Source: Siphonodentalium dalli
Lineage: Eukaryota > Mollusca > Scaphopoda > Gadilida > Siphonodentaliidae
NCBI GenBank assembly: GCA_032622095.1
Contig: CP136065.1
Location: 150,915,577-150,979,576, forward strand
Reading direction: 5' to 3'
DNA: 64,000 nucleotides
Part shown: one piece after another, positions 46,204 through 58,639 of the stretch
How positions within the stretch are numbered: the stretch's first letter is position 1
Layout: every line of letters begins with the position of its first letter
Notes under the pieces: generated by a model
Databases searched by the model: none
The model's input: the letters and a program-made list of their open reading frames with translations, nothing else
What the model was told of the DNA's origin: nothing
Position numbers and translations under genes: made by a program

Positions 46204-46945
46204 TCACCCGCTGGTGATTTGTGACTCCAGTTGAATGGTTTGGCACACCAATTTGGTGGCTTAGTGTGGTCGTCAGAGGGTTCGACCCGGAAGAAATTGG
46301 TATAGAAGCGGTTTTGGTGTCATTCGACGCGGGAGAATCTCGTGTATAACATATCCAAAATCCGCTAAAATCCGCTTTGGGCAAAATTCAGGATCCAAGA
46401 TGGCGTCCAACATGGCTGCCGTTAGTCAAAAGATACTCTGACTGAGATTAATTCGATAACAGTGAGAACAAATGTTGTCATATGTATACAAATGTATACA
46501 TTTTTGCAAAGGTAAAATGTTGTGCCACCTGTTTATGGCAAAAATGGAACCCATCGTCCCAGATGGCCGCCAAAATGGCGGCCTAAACTCGAACATTTGA
46601 AGTTTTTGCCTAATATCTTAAAGATCAATTCCTGTTGTTTGATAATGGTTCAGACTGGCGACATTGATTAGTCATATTCATGTTAATTCATCATTGGAGC
46701 AATGAAAGATACCATAAATGGGGTCCCAGACTCATCTACACCCTCAAAAATTCGATTTTACAGAACGTGGTATAAAATTCCACAAAACTCTCCATTGTGA
46801 TTACAGTCATATATCAACAAGAAATGGACAGAACTGTACAATGTAAGTTGGGCATACCAATATCTATAAATACTCCAATTCAATGAAACCCAAATTGGCG
46901 CTTTGTCTCAAAATGGCGGTCAAAATATGGAAAATGGCGGATATT
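46204..46945 (+). repeat. FB2 left inverted arm
   Basis: Landmarks GTCAGAGGGTTCGACCCGG, ATATCCAAAATCCGCTAAAA, CCAAGATGGCGTCCAACATG, AATTGGCGCTTTGTCTCAAA, each found complemented in 49640-50515. Confidence 0.9.
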
Positions 46946-49639
46946 GATCACAGTGTCATTCAATCCATTATAAGTAGTGGTTGATGAATAAAATTGACTA
47001 AATAAATACGAATGTATACCTCTTTATGATGCCATTATGCTAGCTCTATGTAAAAACCAAAAATGGCCACCCGATGTGAAAAATACTATTTTCTATCACT
47101 TCTGTTTATCACTTGTCGCTCTCTGAACTGGGAAACAATGGGTATATTCTTTCAATGATCATTACAGCAATGACATTTCTAATAGATTAGATCATAGTTT
47201 ACTCCGGTCCTTCACTAATAAGTTATAACGAATGCGGTATGAAATTTAACCAAAATCGACTTTGGGGTTCTGGTCACATTTGATATTTAGGGATGAGCAG
47301 ATCTTGTCTACAAAATAATTGATCTTTTCTTTTATTTGTGAACATTCCATCTCAAATAGACCAAAAGAAACAATAAAATTTATCTAATATGGCTTCCAAA
47401 ACGAAAATGGTAGACGCTGCCCAGCTTATCACATAATGGAAGTTGTGAGTGGTGGATGCAGTTGATAATTGGCTCATATACATCAAAACTATTTATTTTC
47501 AATCTTTTGGTGGCTTCCCGCGGGTTGACAAAATCTCGACTCATCAGTGCTATAATGTCGTATATCCATTATGGCGGGAAATGAGTATTTGATACCATTC
47601 GAATCGTGAGAAAAAATCCAATCCGATGGGCCAAACTGTCCTTGCATTGGATGACAAATATTCGCACAAACCAGTGAAGCAAATGTCGTATCTCCAGCTA
47701 TCTTTACAATTATTCGTGCTATGAGGTCGTATGTCCAACAGCAGCCAATCGGACGCTTCATGTTGTCCACGTGACTTCTGTTTTGTGTTTGTGAATTCTA
47801 AAATGTGTGCTATATGGCAGTATCTCCATGTTAGTCACGTGATCATTTGGTGATTTAAATTTTGTGATTGTTCCACACATTTCTGTATGATGATGCACAT
47901 GGTGAATTTTCATAGTGTAGAATAGGCACTTTTTATTTCATAGACACATGCGATTGCCACCATATTTAGCTTAATCTGCATTTATTAGCACAACTTCATT
48001 ATAGCACGGAAACGAATCGTCGCTGGCATACGCAAAATGTCATATCTCCAAAAAAGCTATTGTTTTTTAAAAGAAAACGAGGGAATAAACAGAAAACAAT
48101 ATGTGGTTCAATGAACAGCTAATGTCAGTTTTCATTGGGATAAATACAACAATACGTCATGCTTTGTCAACATTAGGAGAAATGTTGTCTAAAAACTTCA
48201 ACCTTCATTTTCTCGGAAAGTTGAAAATGTAGGTTACATTATAGCACTGATGCGACGAAATATGAACTATTCGGGCTCGGCCATCATGTTCAAGTTTCAA
48301 GCTGGAACTAAATGTAGCCCATGGATTCCCCATTTCGACATGTAAGAAAAGTAGTTTTACTCTGATCTCTTCCCAGATATCAACTCTCCGGTAAATGGTG
48401 ATCTCTTATGTTCTCTTATACGTGTGCCAAATACATATATGTATGAAGAAACTATCCCCATACATTGTTTACACATCGACTCCGTAAGTATGTGGAGGTT
48501 TTCTTGGACAAGCGGGATTTTCAAACCTCGAAACCGTCCGTACAATCAATAAAAGTTAATAGGAAATGACGTTGGATGTAGGTCTAGAGTACGTCGTCCG
48601 CATGAAATAGTTTTCGTGTCATTAATTTGCACATATTTCGTGCTCTGATGAGCATGGATGAACGCCTTATGTGGCAGTTTTGATTGTCTAACATCCGGAA
48701 AATAACATGTTCATTGTTCACATTTCTTAGACAAACATGTTGTTAATCACCATGTTCATGTGGCATTTCTATCCAATGACAACCTTGAAATGCCAGTAAA
48801 TCAAACTAAATGGTTGATACCTTTACGCCTACGGGTCAGATCCAGCCGTGACGCACATTGTGTCTACATATCATTGATGAAATTCACTAAATGTGTAGAA
48901 GATATAGGTGCGTCTATATATGTACTAGAATGTTTCTATCCACATGTATATACCCACAATCGCATGACACGGAATTGTCACATAAAGTTTGAAGGGTATA
49001 CAATGTACGTGCGAATTTTCATTTTTCCTCTTGATATTGAAGAAAATAATTTTACTTTGAAACTCCCCAGCTCCGATAACCAACTTGCCCACCAATTAAG
49101 TAAACCCCAGATTATTCGCTTTTCCCTCCTGTCCTTTTCACTTTCGCCAGCACTGGAAAACCTATTATAGCCTGATGCTTCCGGACTTAGACCACCAATG
49201 CCCATATATTTGATGTTCCGAATAGTCGTTATAAGTAGAAATGTTGACACTGTGTTTTCAAATAATCCAGATTCGTAGCAATTTAATTTCTTTTTAATTA
49301 ATTTCCAGATAGTCCCTCGTAATAAGTGGACATCGTGTTGGATCCTGCAGTAGATACTGCTTAGTTGGAACATTTCGGGCTGAACTGATTGTGGTAGTAG
49401 ATTATTGGCAACATGTTTAATATGTCTGTCATCGTTAGCTCACAACCGAAGTGTTGTTTCGGCTTTCCTCTGAGCAGAACTTAAATTTCGACAATTTTCG
49501 GTGGCCATTTTGGTAGCCATCTTAGCATTTTGAATCGTGATTGGCTACTCATACCCACAAAAAACATTGATTTCAATCAATGATGTGTATTGGTGCCGAA
49601 TTGGCGTTTTGTCGAATGGGTTTTCGTGAATAACTACAT
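46946..49639. other. centre of FB2, no gene recognised
   Basis: Non-coding by eye. Local repeats such as GTCGTATATCCATTATGG / GTCGTATGTCCA near 47550-47730. The 136-codon ORF at 48760-49170 and its antisense ORF have no recognisable motifs. Confidence 0.5.
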
Positions 49640-50515
49640 ATTTGCCATTTTCATTATTATTGGCGACCATGTTGGACGCCATCTTGAATTCTGTATTTTC
49701 CCCAAAGCGGATTTTAGCGGAGTTTTGGATATGTTATACACGAGATTCTACCGCGTCGAATGACAACAAAACCGTTTCTTTACCAATTCCTTCTGGGTCT
49801 AACCCTCTGACGACCATTCTAAATATCTGCCATTTACTATATTTTGACCGCCATTTTGGCAGCCATTTTAAGACAAAGCGCCAATTTGGGTTTCATTGAA
49901 TTGGAGTAATTATAGATAATGGTATGCCCAACTTACATTGTACAGTTCTGTCCATTTCTTGTTGATATACGACTGGAATCCCAATGGCGATTTTTGTGGA
50001 ATTTTATACCGCGTTCTGTAAAATCAAATTTTTGAGGGTGTATATGAGGCTGGGACCCCATTTATGGTATCTTTCATTGCTCCAATGATGAATTAACATG
50101 AATATGACTAATCATTGTCGCCAGTCTGAACCATTATCAAACAACAGGAATTGATCTTTAAGATATTAGGCAAAAATTTCAAATTTTCGAGTTTAGGCCA
50201 CCATTTTGGCAGCCATCTGGGGCGAGGGGTTCCATTTTTTCTATAGATATGTGGCATAATACTTTACCTTCGCAAAAATGTATACATTTGTATTAATATG
50301 GCAACATTTGTTCTCATTATGTCGAATTAATCTCAGTCAGAATCTCTTTTGACTAAAGGCGGCCATGTTGGACGCAATCTTGGATCCTGGATTTTGCGCA
50401 AAGCGGATTTTAGCGGATTTTGGATATGTTGTAGCAGAGATTCTCCCGCGTTGAATGACACCGAGATCGCTTCTATACCAATTTCTTCTGGGTTGACCCC
50501 TTTTTTTGCGTACCA
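49640..50515 (-). repeat. FB2 right inverted arm, with an extra terminal copy
   Basis: 49815-50515 mirrors the left arm. In addition 49640-49812 is a second inverted copy of the outer 150 bp (TTTTAGCGGAGTTTTGGATA, ACGAGATTCTACCGCGTCGA), so that segment exists three times. Confidence 0.88.
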
Positions 50516-50867
50516 CGACCACACTAGCTTGGGACACTCACAATGGATTCGAGACACTGGTTTGGTGCACTGGAACACTGAATGGCCAATTGGGACACTG
50601 ATTTGGGTCGTTTGGAAAACTATAGCTGAATTGATTGAGGCGACAGTTGCATGACATAACATTCCTCGGATATCTTGAGATACTAGTTGTGTGGCATGAG
50701 GTACATATTGGATACCTATCTGACATTCTTTGTGTGGTTTCAGATACCTGATGGATGGTTTGGAACATTCATTGTGTTGTTTGGGGTACTCATTGAGTGG
50801 TTTGACACAGTCCTTGGGTGTTCGTTGTATGGTTTTGAGCACTCATTAAATGGTTAAGGACTTTTAC

Positions 50868-51886
50868 TTTAAACATATTTTAATGTATCTAGAAAAATAT
50901 ACACAGGGATCGGGGCACAAGTTACAAAACTTACAAACTTGACCCTCTCCTAATACAATCATGGAACATACATAAAAATACATAGCAGATATAGCACAAA
51001 GTGTTTATAAAGAAAAGTGCAGAGTGTGTGTGCTGCGGATGTCGGGTTTCCATCTGTATTCCAATCTCGGTTATGAAGAAAAACCTAGAACTCAGTGAGT
51101 TTGAAAGATTATGGCGAGATTTACCATGTTATCATATATGGATTTGTTCAAAACGCTTTGTTTTAGCTATAAAAGATTGAGTAATGCGAAAAAGAGTAGT
51201 GTTCTTGTGGTTTTATATACCTTTAACCCCATATAAGAAATGATTTGCTTCTAATGATTGAAAGCCATTAATACTTAAATTTCGGTAAAAGTCAATTCTC
51301 TGATCTACAAATAAAGGGCATACACAAAAATAGTGATTGACGTCTTCAATGTCTAAGTTACAGGGGCATATAGGCGAATCGAACAAACATATCCGAACGG
51401 AGATCACTACAATTTAATTAATGATTCCGAATTTTACAGTGTATTGTATTAATTTTCCATTTTCCTGTATACAAATAAGAGGGGGGGTATTATTGGGTCT
51501 ATAATCCCTAAATTGGATTTGAAATCTGAAATGGAGATTGCATTGATTATATACAAAGGTAATTTGTTCCATTCCAGAACAACAGATGGGAGAAATGACT
51601 GTTTAAAATGCTCAGTATTAGCGAAATAGGAATCAAATTTATTTGGAAATCTAAGGTTATAATCCGATCGTTCTCTGGAGCGTGCTGGTAGGAGATATGT
51701 CAGATACAAAGGGGCGTCTTCATTGATAATTCTGTAAATTGCTTGGAAATGGCGATGTTGCCTACGCCTGTGTAGTGTACGCCAACCTACCTCAAGCCAT
51801 AACTTGTTAAGTGATACTGAACGATTTAGGCCGGTTACGATTCTAGCGGCGTCTTTATGTATTCGGTCGAGTTTTTCCAGAGTTTA
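50868..51886 (-). pseudogene. 5'-truncated LINE, reverse transcriptase C-terminus
   Basis: On the minus strand: LDRIHKDAARIVTGLNRSVS, LNKLWLEVGWRTLHRRRQHR, IINEDAPLYLTYLLPARSRE, FKQSFLPSVVLEWNKLPLYI, then after a stop and frameshift CPCNLDIEDVNHYFCVCPLF. This is the usual tail of non-LTR retrotransposon proteins (A-A-R-I-V-T-G, ...W-x-L-P.., and a C-x-C...H...C knuckle). The 3' end (GATACATTAAAATATGTTTA) is shared with the copy at 57240-57765. It is 5' truncated, frameshifted and dead, and sits in the FB2 minisatellite. Confidence 0.85.
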
Positions 51887-52335
51887 GGGACACTCAATGG
51901 ATAGTTTGGGAAACCTGTTTGGTGGTTTTGGGCGCCGGTTGCATAGTTTGGGACACTACCGGTGTGGTTTGGAACATTCGTTGAATGGGTTGGGACACTA
52001 ATCATGTGGATTTGGACACTCATTGGTGGCTTGAGACACTCATTGGGTGGGTTATGAAACCAGTTGCGTATGGTTTGGGGCACTATACCTACCTCAGTCT
52101 ACCTGTGTAGTTTGTGAATCTCGTCGGGTGGAATGGGACACCCTATCGATAGTTTGGAACATTATTTGGATTTGGGGCGCCCGTCGTATGGATTGGGGTA
52201 TACTCACAGGTTTGTTTTTGGATACTAGGTGTGTAGTTAGTAAGTCTGTATATGGTTTGGTGCACTCATTGGGTGGTTTGGGACACTCATTTGATGTAAT
52301 ATGAATCTAGGTGGTGGCTTTAGAAACTCCTATGG
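51887..52335 (-). repeat. FB2 right outer minisatellite (beyond the LINE)
   Basis: Units such as GGGTGGTTTGGGACACTCAT, the inverted counterpart of 45660-46030. Its other half is at 50520-50867, split by the LINE. Confidence 0.85.
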
Positions 52336-53039
52336 TGGCATATATCACTATTTATTGGCTATACATTTATTCGATATGTGAAGGTTTAGCAAAAGTATCA
52401 AATAAAAAAAAACACTTGTTGACTTCCGACCGCAATTTCGACGTCATTATGAACACTTTCGAGACACCGAATTTCAAATCCTCGATATAATACTTACTAT
52501 TATCGGATTAGGAATGGACATAATACATGGCGGCGCAACTAGCCATTTACGACTACAGATTAAATACGATCTCGTAAATATAGCGTAACATGGTCATTTT
52601 ACTACTTCTGGTTGCCATTTTATATTTTTACAATCAAATTATGCATGAATTGGCAGGCATATACATGCCACGGCAACAAGAATAATGTGTTTTGTCGCAG
52701 GCTTCTGTAACATTAATAACTTTAGACGACTTTGAAGTGAGTGGTAGTACACTCCTGGAAATGTTGGTCGCCATATTGCCTGGTGCATACCGGGTCACAT
52801 GTTAACGTCCAATTAGTTTGAGCAGACATCCTTACGAAAAACAAATGAATCAAGTTTAATCCTGGGTGATGCACACTGGTCGACCTGGTTCCCGGACTAA
52901 AATTCCAATTTTCACTATTTTCTTACATGTTTTCTTCATTTGTACCGTAAAGTAACGATTGGACATTTTAGGATATGTTATTATTTGGTCACATTTTAGG
53001 GAACTCGATTAAGCGTTTGTGGTCGGTAGATTTATTTTG
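52336..53039. other. intergenic, no feature recognised
   Basis: Nothing supported. Confidence 0.5.
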
Positions 53040-53268
53040 TTAAAGGTACTCAATCCAATCAGACGCTCCCAAATTACTATTTCTTTGGCTTCGGGGGTAA
53101 AAAATATTTGATTCTAGTCGAGGAACCCATACCACCCATCAAAGATCAGAGTGATCAGATATCGATTTTTGAAGTTTGTTATTTCTCGAGATGTGTAATA
53201 ATATGTGGCCCAGAAACACGTGGTCTCGGACAAAATTGCGGATAAATATGGATAACTCTAAAAAGTAG
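53040..53268 (-). repeat. R1 dispersed repeat, inverted copy
   Basis: Begins TTAAAGGTACTCAATCCAAT and carries GGCCCAGAAACACGTGGTC, the reverse of the plus copies. A second R1 end (GTCTGATCGGATTGAGTACC) lies at about 53424-53451, in the opposite sense. Confidence 0.85.
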
Positions 53269-53439
53269 TAATATGGTCATATTTTATGATACTTTAGTGA
53301 TAATACGGCCATATTTTGTTGAACAAAATGTTGATAAATAACAAGTTTTGGGAAATTTGATACCATAGTTGACAGGGTTAGCATTATTTTGTTGCAAAAA
53401 ATCGATTCTGATAACTAAGGACCGTCTGATCGGATTGAG

Positions 53440-54260
53440 TACCTTTAACAAAATTAAAATTTTCACCATGTTGGTTATATTCCTGTGTTTTGACCAAAAA
53501 ATGACGACTTTTCCCATTCTGGAATTCATGGGGATTTTGGATATGTTATTATATGGGTGTAATCACATTCAAAAACACCAATAGACATTGCACAGAAAAT
53601 TGTTTACAATTGGGTGTTTCTCTCCATCAGTTTGACTGGACATATTAAGAAAGGCAAATTGTACACTTAAAAAGCCACCCTATTTCAAAGAGCTGTAGAA
53701 AATTGTGCCCAAAGTGGATTTTATCGATTTTTTTATTTATTATTCTCCAGATTCTGCCCGACAGACTGTTGCCAATTTGTTCTACAGTTTAACATTAAAA
53801 TCCCAGTCTCAACTATAAAATTCCAATTTTCACCATTTCACCTCATTTCACTCACTGTCTCTTGACAAAAAAATGACGACTTTACCATCATGGGGATTTT
53901 GGATATGTTATTATATGGGTGAAGTTACCCATCTCCAGGATTTAACTTCACCCCACTCATTTTTGTCCCCCGACAATCCGTCGGTAGACTATAGCAATGA
54001 CACTCGTCCGTCCGTCCGGAACTTTGTCCGAGCCTGTATTCTGTCATTTTCTGGTAATTGTTTTGTAAACTTAACACATATATCAACCAGGATGGGAACA
54101 TGGACACGTGCGATTTTGTGTTCGGTCGGACTCATTTTGACTGAGTTATTGCCAATTTTAGAAATAGAATCGTACATCCTGGGACGCATTTTTTTTTTCC
54201 GAGCCTGCACTGCATCATTTTCCAATCATTTTTTTTAACTTGGCACACATATGTCAACCA
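53440..54260. repeat. local duplication and CGTCCGTCCG repeat
   Basis: GGGATTTTGGATATGTTATT with ATATGGGTG occurs at about 53532 and 53891, each preceded by a TCACCAT ... AAAAAATGACGACTTT stretch, giving a ~360-bp period. Around 54005-54250 a TCGTCCGTCCGTCCGGAAC repeat is followed by two related blocks containing CGAGCCTG and ATATCAACCAG/ATGTCAACCAG. Confidence 0.65.
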
Positions 54261-54286
54261 GCATGGGAATCTGCTCACCAGAACTG

Positions 54287-54830
54287 GGCACCATTATTAC
54301 GCCGCGCACCTGGGATACATATAATTTTCCCTAAATAGAGAAATTGATGTCTCATTAACAAATACTTTTTTACGAAGAAAAACCCCATTTTGTCATATTG
54401 TATTACATTTATTACAATACCATTTGGGTCTATAAATCGAACGACTTGTTCATAATTAAATTGATATTGATAAAAAAAAAACATCAACTACTATCTGTTC
54501 ATGCGATGCTATTTACCCATTATGTGTGAATAGAAACCCGAAGGCAAAAGAATGAGAACATTTTTAAAGTTGGTCTATCTCTTTGTAAACATGTCTTATA
54601 TAGTTACCGGGGTATAAAATATTAGATATGAATCGAATATCCCTGTCCGGAAATGCTTCTATTGATTAATATTGATAATATTTCGAATATGTTCTGGTCT
54701 AAAAACGTGTGGTTTTTTAGCTAACGAACAATAGTGGTTACTGTTAGAGACCATAATTTTTATTGTGTAATTTGGTCACAAATAAACGTTAATTAGACTC
54801 ATCATCGCTTATAAATATAATAAAACAATC
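54287..54830 (+). repeat. segmental duplication, copy B, first part
   Basis: Matches 34213-34756 (GCCGCGCACCTG, TAAATCGAACGACTTGTTC, CATCAACTACTATCTGTTCA) at high identity. Confidence 0.92.
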
Positions 54831-55839
54831 TGGGACATTTAACGTTCGACATTCGGAGCATAGCTATGGGAACACCATAATGATCTATATCGCTATATGG
54901 TATCACCTGAATTGTCTGTTTTAAAAATAGAACAATAAAGTGTCCCATTCTATCATATCGTTTTATAATAAGATATTCGAAATAAAACAATACGTTCCAG
55001 ATTTTTATACCCACGAAACTATTTCAAAATTGTTATAAGAAGAGATAATCCATCTTTAACAGTATTTACTTCCAACTAAATTAAAGTAAAAACTATTTTT
55101 TAACGTTAATTATAAATTCCCTTCGTAATCCAGGCACATTAGGTTTCACTACAGCAAAAACAGGGGAAAGCTGAATTTTTCATGGATTAATAAGAACATG
55201 TTTATGAACAAGTTGGCAAAAGTCCCCTAGAATCGGAGTTGAGCTTTTTGAGATATCATGATTTTTCATAATGGTGCAAATTCTGACGAAATTCTATATA
55301 TTAGACCATATGCGGATGCAGTCATATGTAGGCTAATTTATGGACTCGATCTTCACACATATCCGTCCATCATGGAGCAGGTGTCGATAGATATGCGTAA
55401 TTGATGCTAGAGCTTACTAACAGTCGATATTCCATAATTGTGATGACATTTATTGCCGAAGAGAGCATATAAATCGCATGGTGATTCAAAATTTTCCTAA
55501 CAAAAGAGGACGAGTAAAGATATTCAGACGACAAAGAGCTAAAATATTAACCATTATACTAGAAAAGTGGTTAATTCAGAAAAGGAAAGTGATAAAATAT
55601 ATCGAACCATCACCTTCCATAAGATTTTATAGCCGGAAACATAACACTACCCCCCTAAAACGTACGCCATGGCTTTGAGTGTCTGAAAGGCAAAAATACC
55701 ACATAATAGTCCTGGCGTTTGGCGTAACAATTGTGCAAATGGTGATAACACTATGAAACTTGGCACATAGGTTCCTTATACACTATTAATCATTTTCAGA
55801 TGTGTAGACATCGCGGCAGATCCTTCATTGACAACGATT

Positions 55840-56620
55840 GCTAGGTAACTATCCAACATCGACGAAATACAAATATGACTGATATTATGGCAGTTTTAAC
55901 AACCTAACCTACGTCATGCAGAATTTTATGGTGAAAATAATATTAGTTGTTGTTTGAGTGGATCTGGCTGGAAAATTACCATAGTTCTTACTTACAGGGG
56001 TGGTAACGGTTGCTATGGACATACCCGAAATCGAAAAATGCCGAGCTGACTGATATTATGGTAGTTTTGACAAACTAATATAAACTACGTCATTATCATT
56101 TTATGGTGAAACAATTATATATTATAATAGTTATTGTTAGTGTGGGTTCGACTTTAAAAATTACTATATATTTCTGGTAACGGTTGCTAGGGACATACCG
56201 GACATCGAAAAATGCTCACATGACTATGGTAGTTTTAACAAACTAAACTACGTCATGTAACATTTTTATATTGATAACAATTATTATAATTGTTGTTAGT
56301 GTGAACATGACAGTAAAGTTGCCGCATTCGTTACCTAACGGGTGGTGTAATGGTTGCTATGGACATATCCACCTTTGAAATCATACCATATGTATGAGTC
56401 TCTGGTAATTTAACTGATATAACTGTTTCATAATATGGTATGAGTTTCGGGAATTTACATGATATAATTGTTTCATACTATGCCATATTATGCTTATATT
56501 GACAATAATGCATAACTAGTTGTTGTGTTGTGTACTGATGCATCCTCATGTGATTCTCATGTGGCCAATTGGTATTGAGGTTTCATTGTTGCTAGGTAAC
56601 CACCTACCATTGACAAATCT
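55840..56620 (+). repeat. ~170-bp tandem array, left arm of FB3
   Basis: About four diverged units with GACTGATATTATGGTAGTTT, AACTACGTCATG, TTTTATGGTGAAA and GGTAACGGTTGCTAGGGACA. Inverted relatives lie at 60480-61090. Confidence 0.85.
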
Positions 56621-57239
56621 TCTTTAAACTGACAGACTATTCAGTTAGTTTTATCAGAATCACATAGCTGTGTGGAGTTTATTATTGTTTCCTCCATCAA
56701 TCGATTGTTGGAATACATTTTAATGAGACATGTAAAAATATTGACCCACATTTTTGTCGATACCACCTGAACCCCCCCCCCCCCCCTCCCCATGGAATCG
56801 GACATTCGCACTACATTTGACAATGGCATCCATGCAGAACACTCTACCACGGTGTGGTAGCATCCGCATACTAGTTGATATACGGTAGGAACTAACTGTG
56901 TTCCCTTCCTATCCATGCCATAACTATACATATATGTCAATACATGGTCATGAGTCATTTACAAGTCTATAGGAGCTCGTACATGAGCGTGGCCTATATA
57001 TTTCAGACTGAGATACCATGAACTACCATTTGGAACCGGTGACCATTTCCCATTTACATGGGCAGCCATGGGCCCATTACCAACCCATAGTTACTAAGGA
57101 AATGCATCCAATGACGTGTCTTAACTACTGTGTCCATGTCATAGAAAAGGGCCTGGACCGATGATATACTAGTTAGGGCTGGTTCTATTGATTTGCCGTA
57201 TATACCTGGGTACATGTCATGCGTTCATAACTATATATT

Positions 57240-57765
57240 CCTCAAAATTATATACTACATACCCAAACCCCCAAACTACTATTATACCGGTTCCAGAAAA
57301 AAACAATATAATACATACCAAATTGAGAAATAAATGCAGCGACTTAAATCACGACAAATTCGAAAACCACATAGCTCTTAGCCCATTCTGTGATTGTGGA
57401 AACGAAATCGAAGACGCCCACCATTACTTTTTCTTATGCCCCCTATACCAGACACAACGCGTACGGCTTTTTAACAGGCTTAGAACAAAAGGTATCTCTG
57501 TATACAATATCACCGACATCCCAAAGCTACTACTAAACTAGCTAACATATCTTTCCAATGTCAACAAGCAGTAATCAAACTAAATGAACTCACATATCGA
57601 ACCTGGATCTGGTAACACACAAACAAACAATTTAAACATATATACCATCTTGTTATTATAATAACGTGTGTAATTGTATGGGGAGAGGGGCTATCTAAGT
57701 TGTATAACTTGTGCCCCAATCCCAATTGTACATTAATGATACAATAAAATATGTTTAAACTATAA
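57240..57765 (+). pseudogene. 5'-truncated LINE, second copy
   Basis: Encodes KLRNKCSDLNHDKFENHIAL, SPFCDCGNEIEDAHHYFFLC, PLYQTQRVRLFNRLRTKG, the same C-x-C...H...C-P-L tail as at 50868-51886, ending at the stop at 57539-57541. The 3' UTR shares TAACTTGTGCCCCAATCCC and the end GATACAATAAAATATGTTTA. It is truncated to the last ~100 codons. Confidence 0.82.
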
Positions 57766-57769
57766 CTAT

Positions 57770-58635
57770 AGGCACCTGTGTATTTGCACTACATGTGGTG
57801 TTCATATGCCCATTGCCTATGCGTGGCTGTGGTTATAACCTAGATAGTCATGTAACATGTACATTCATGGGATGGGTTAATGTCTTACATATAAATGTCT
57901 GGTAATAAGTTCATAACTGTTGAATAAGGTCATAACTAAATCAGCCTGGATACATGCGCTGTCCATAGTGGCCCGTCTAAATTTCCTACCTGTAAACAAG
58001 CTATGGTGGCGCACACGGCCAATCTATAGGGACCTCCATCCTATAGGGCGTTGGTCGAATGGCTGAAAACGGACGTACGTATATGGTATGCATATATAGA
58101 GACGTGGATCCATGCACAGGCATTTTTGTCCATGACTTACCCGTAGGGCATGGAGTCCATGTGTCTCCTATATATGTGGATCGGTCCATTGCCTACCAAC
58201 AAATATGTGAATCTATGAAATGACTAATAACGCCGGTGCCGTAGCTTTTATTTAGGGACCTGTGTCCATGTCCTACATATAAGCACCTGTATCCAATGCA
58301 TACATCATTATAGTCACCTGTGTATTAACACTATTTAAACTTGCCTGGGTCTTTGGTGTAGATATATCACGTATACTGGGTGGGTCCATATCCTACATAT
58401 AGACAGACATCTGCTTATGCCTGGTACAATGCTATATGGCATACATATATCGGCCTTGGTCCATGGTCTACACGTATGGGTATGTGTCCATGGCCAACCT
58501 ACAGTGCCATATATGTATGGGCTATTTATAAGGGCCTCCATCCTTAACTTTCGTATATGTGGCATCGGTGCAATATCTATATATATAGGTTGGTCTGTCA
58601 CAAAACTGTCTCATATGTACATCTCATATATATTT
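57770..58635. repeat. degenerate GGTCCATGGCC/TATATG repeats
   Basis: Irregular units of about 30-60 bp with ATGGTCCATGGCCTA-like words and CATATATATGG. Similar sequence at 56960-57200 and, partly inverted, at 59880-60400. Confidence 0.6.
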
Positions 58636-58639
58636 TGAA

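Larger units (their letters stand above)
45655..52335. mobile_element. FB2: giant mirrored (foldback) structure, ~6.7 kb
   Basis: Outer degenerate minisatellites in opposite orientation (45660-46200 and 50520-52330) and inner inverted arms (46204-46945 and 49640-50515) around a ~2.7-kb centre. A LINE tail (50868-51886) interrupts the right outer array. No transposase ORF. Whether this is one mobile unit or layered events is not settled by the sequence. Confidence 0.65.

Noticed and set aside
46270-46300. Possible tRNA/SINE B box (GGTTCGACCC)
   Set aside because: No matching A box or cloverleaf; the sequence belongs to the FB2 arm repeated three times.
48760-49373. 136- and 131-codon ORFs on opposite strands
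   Set aside because: They overlap each other in antisense in the centre of FB2, with no recognised domain or codon-like bias.
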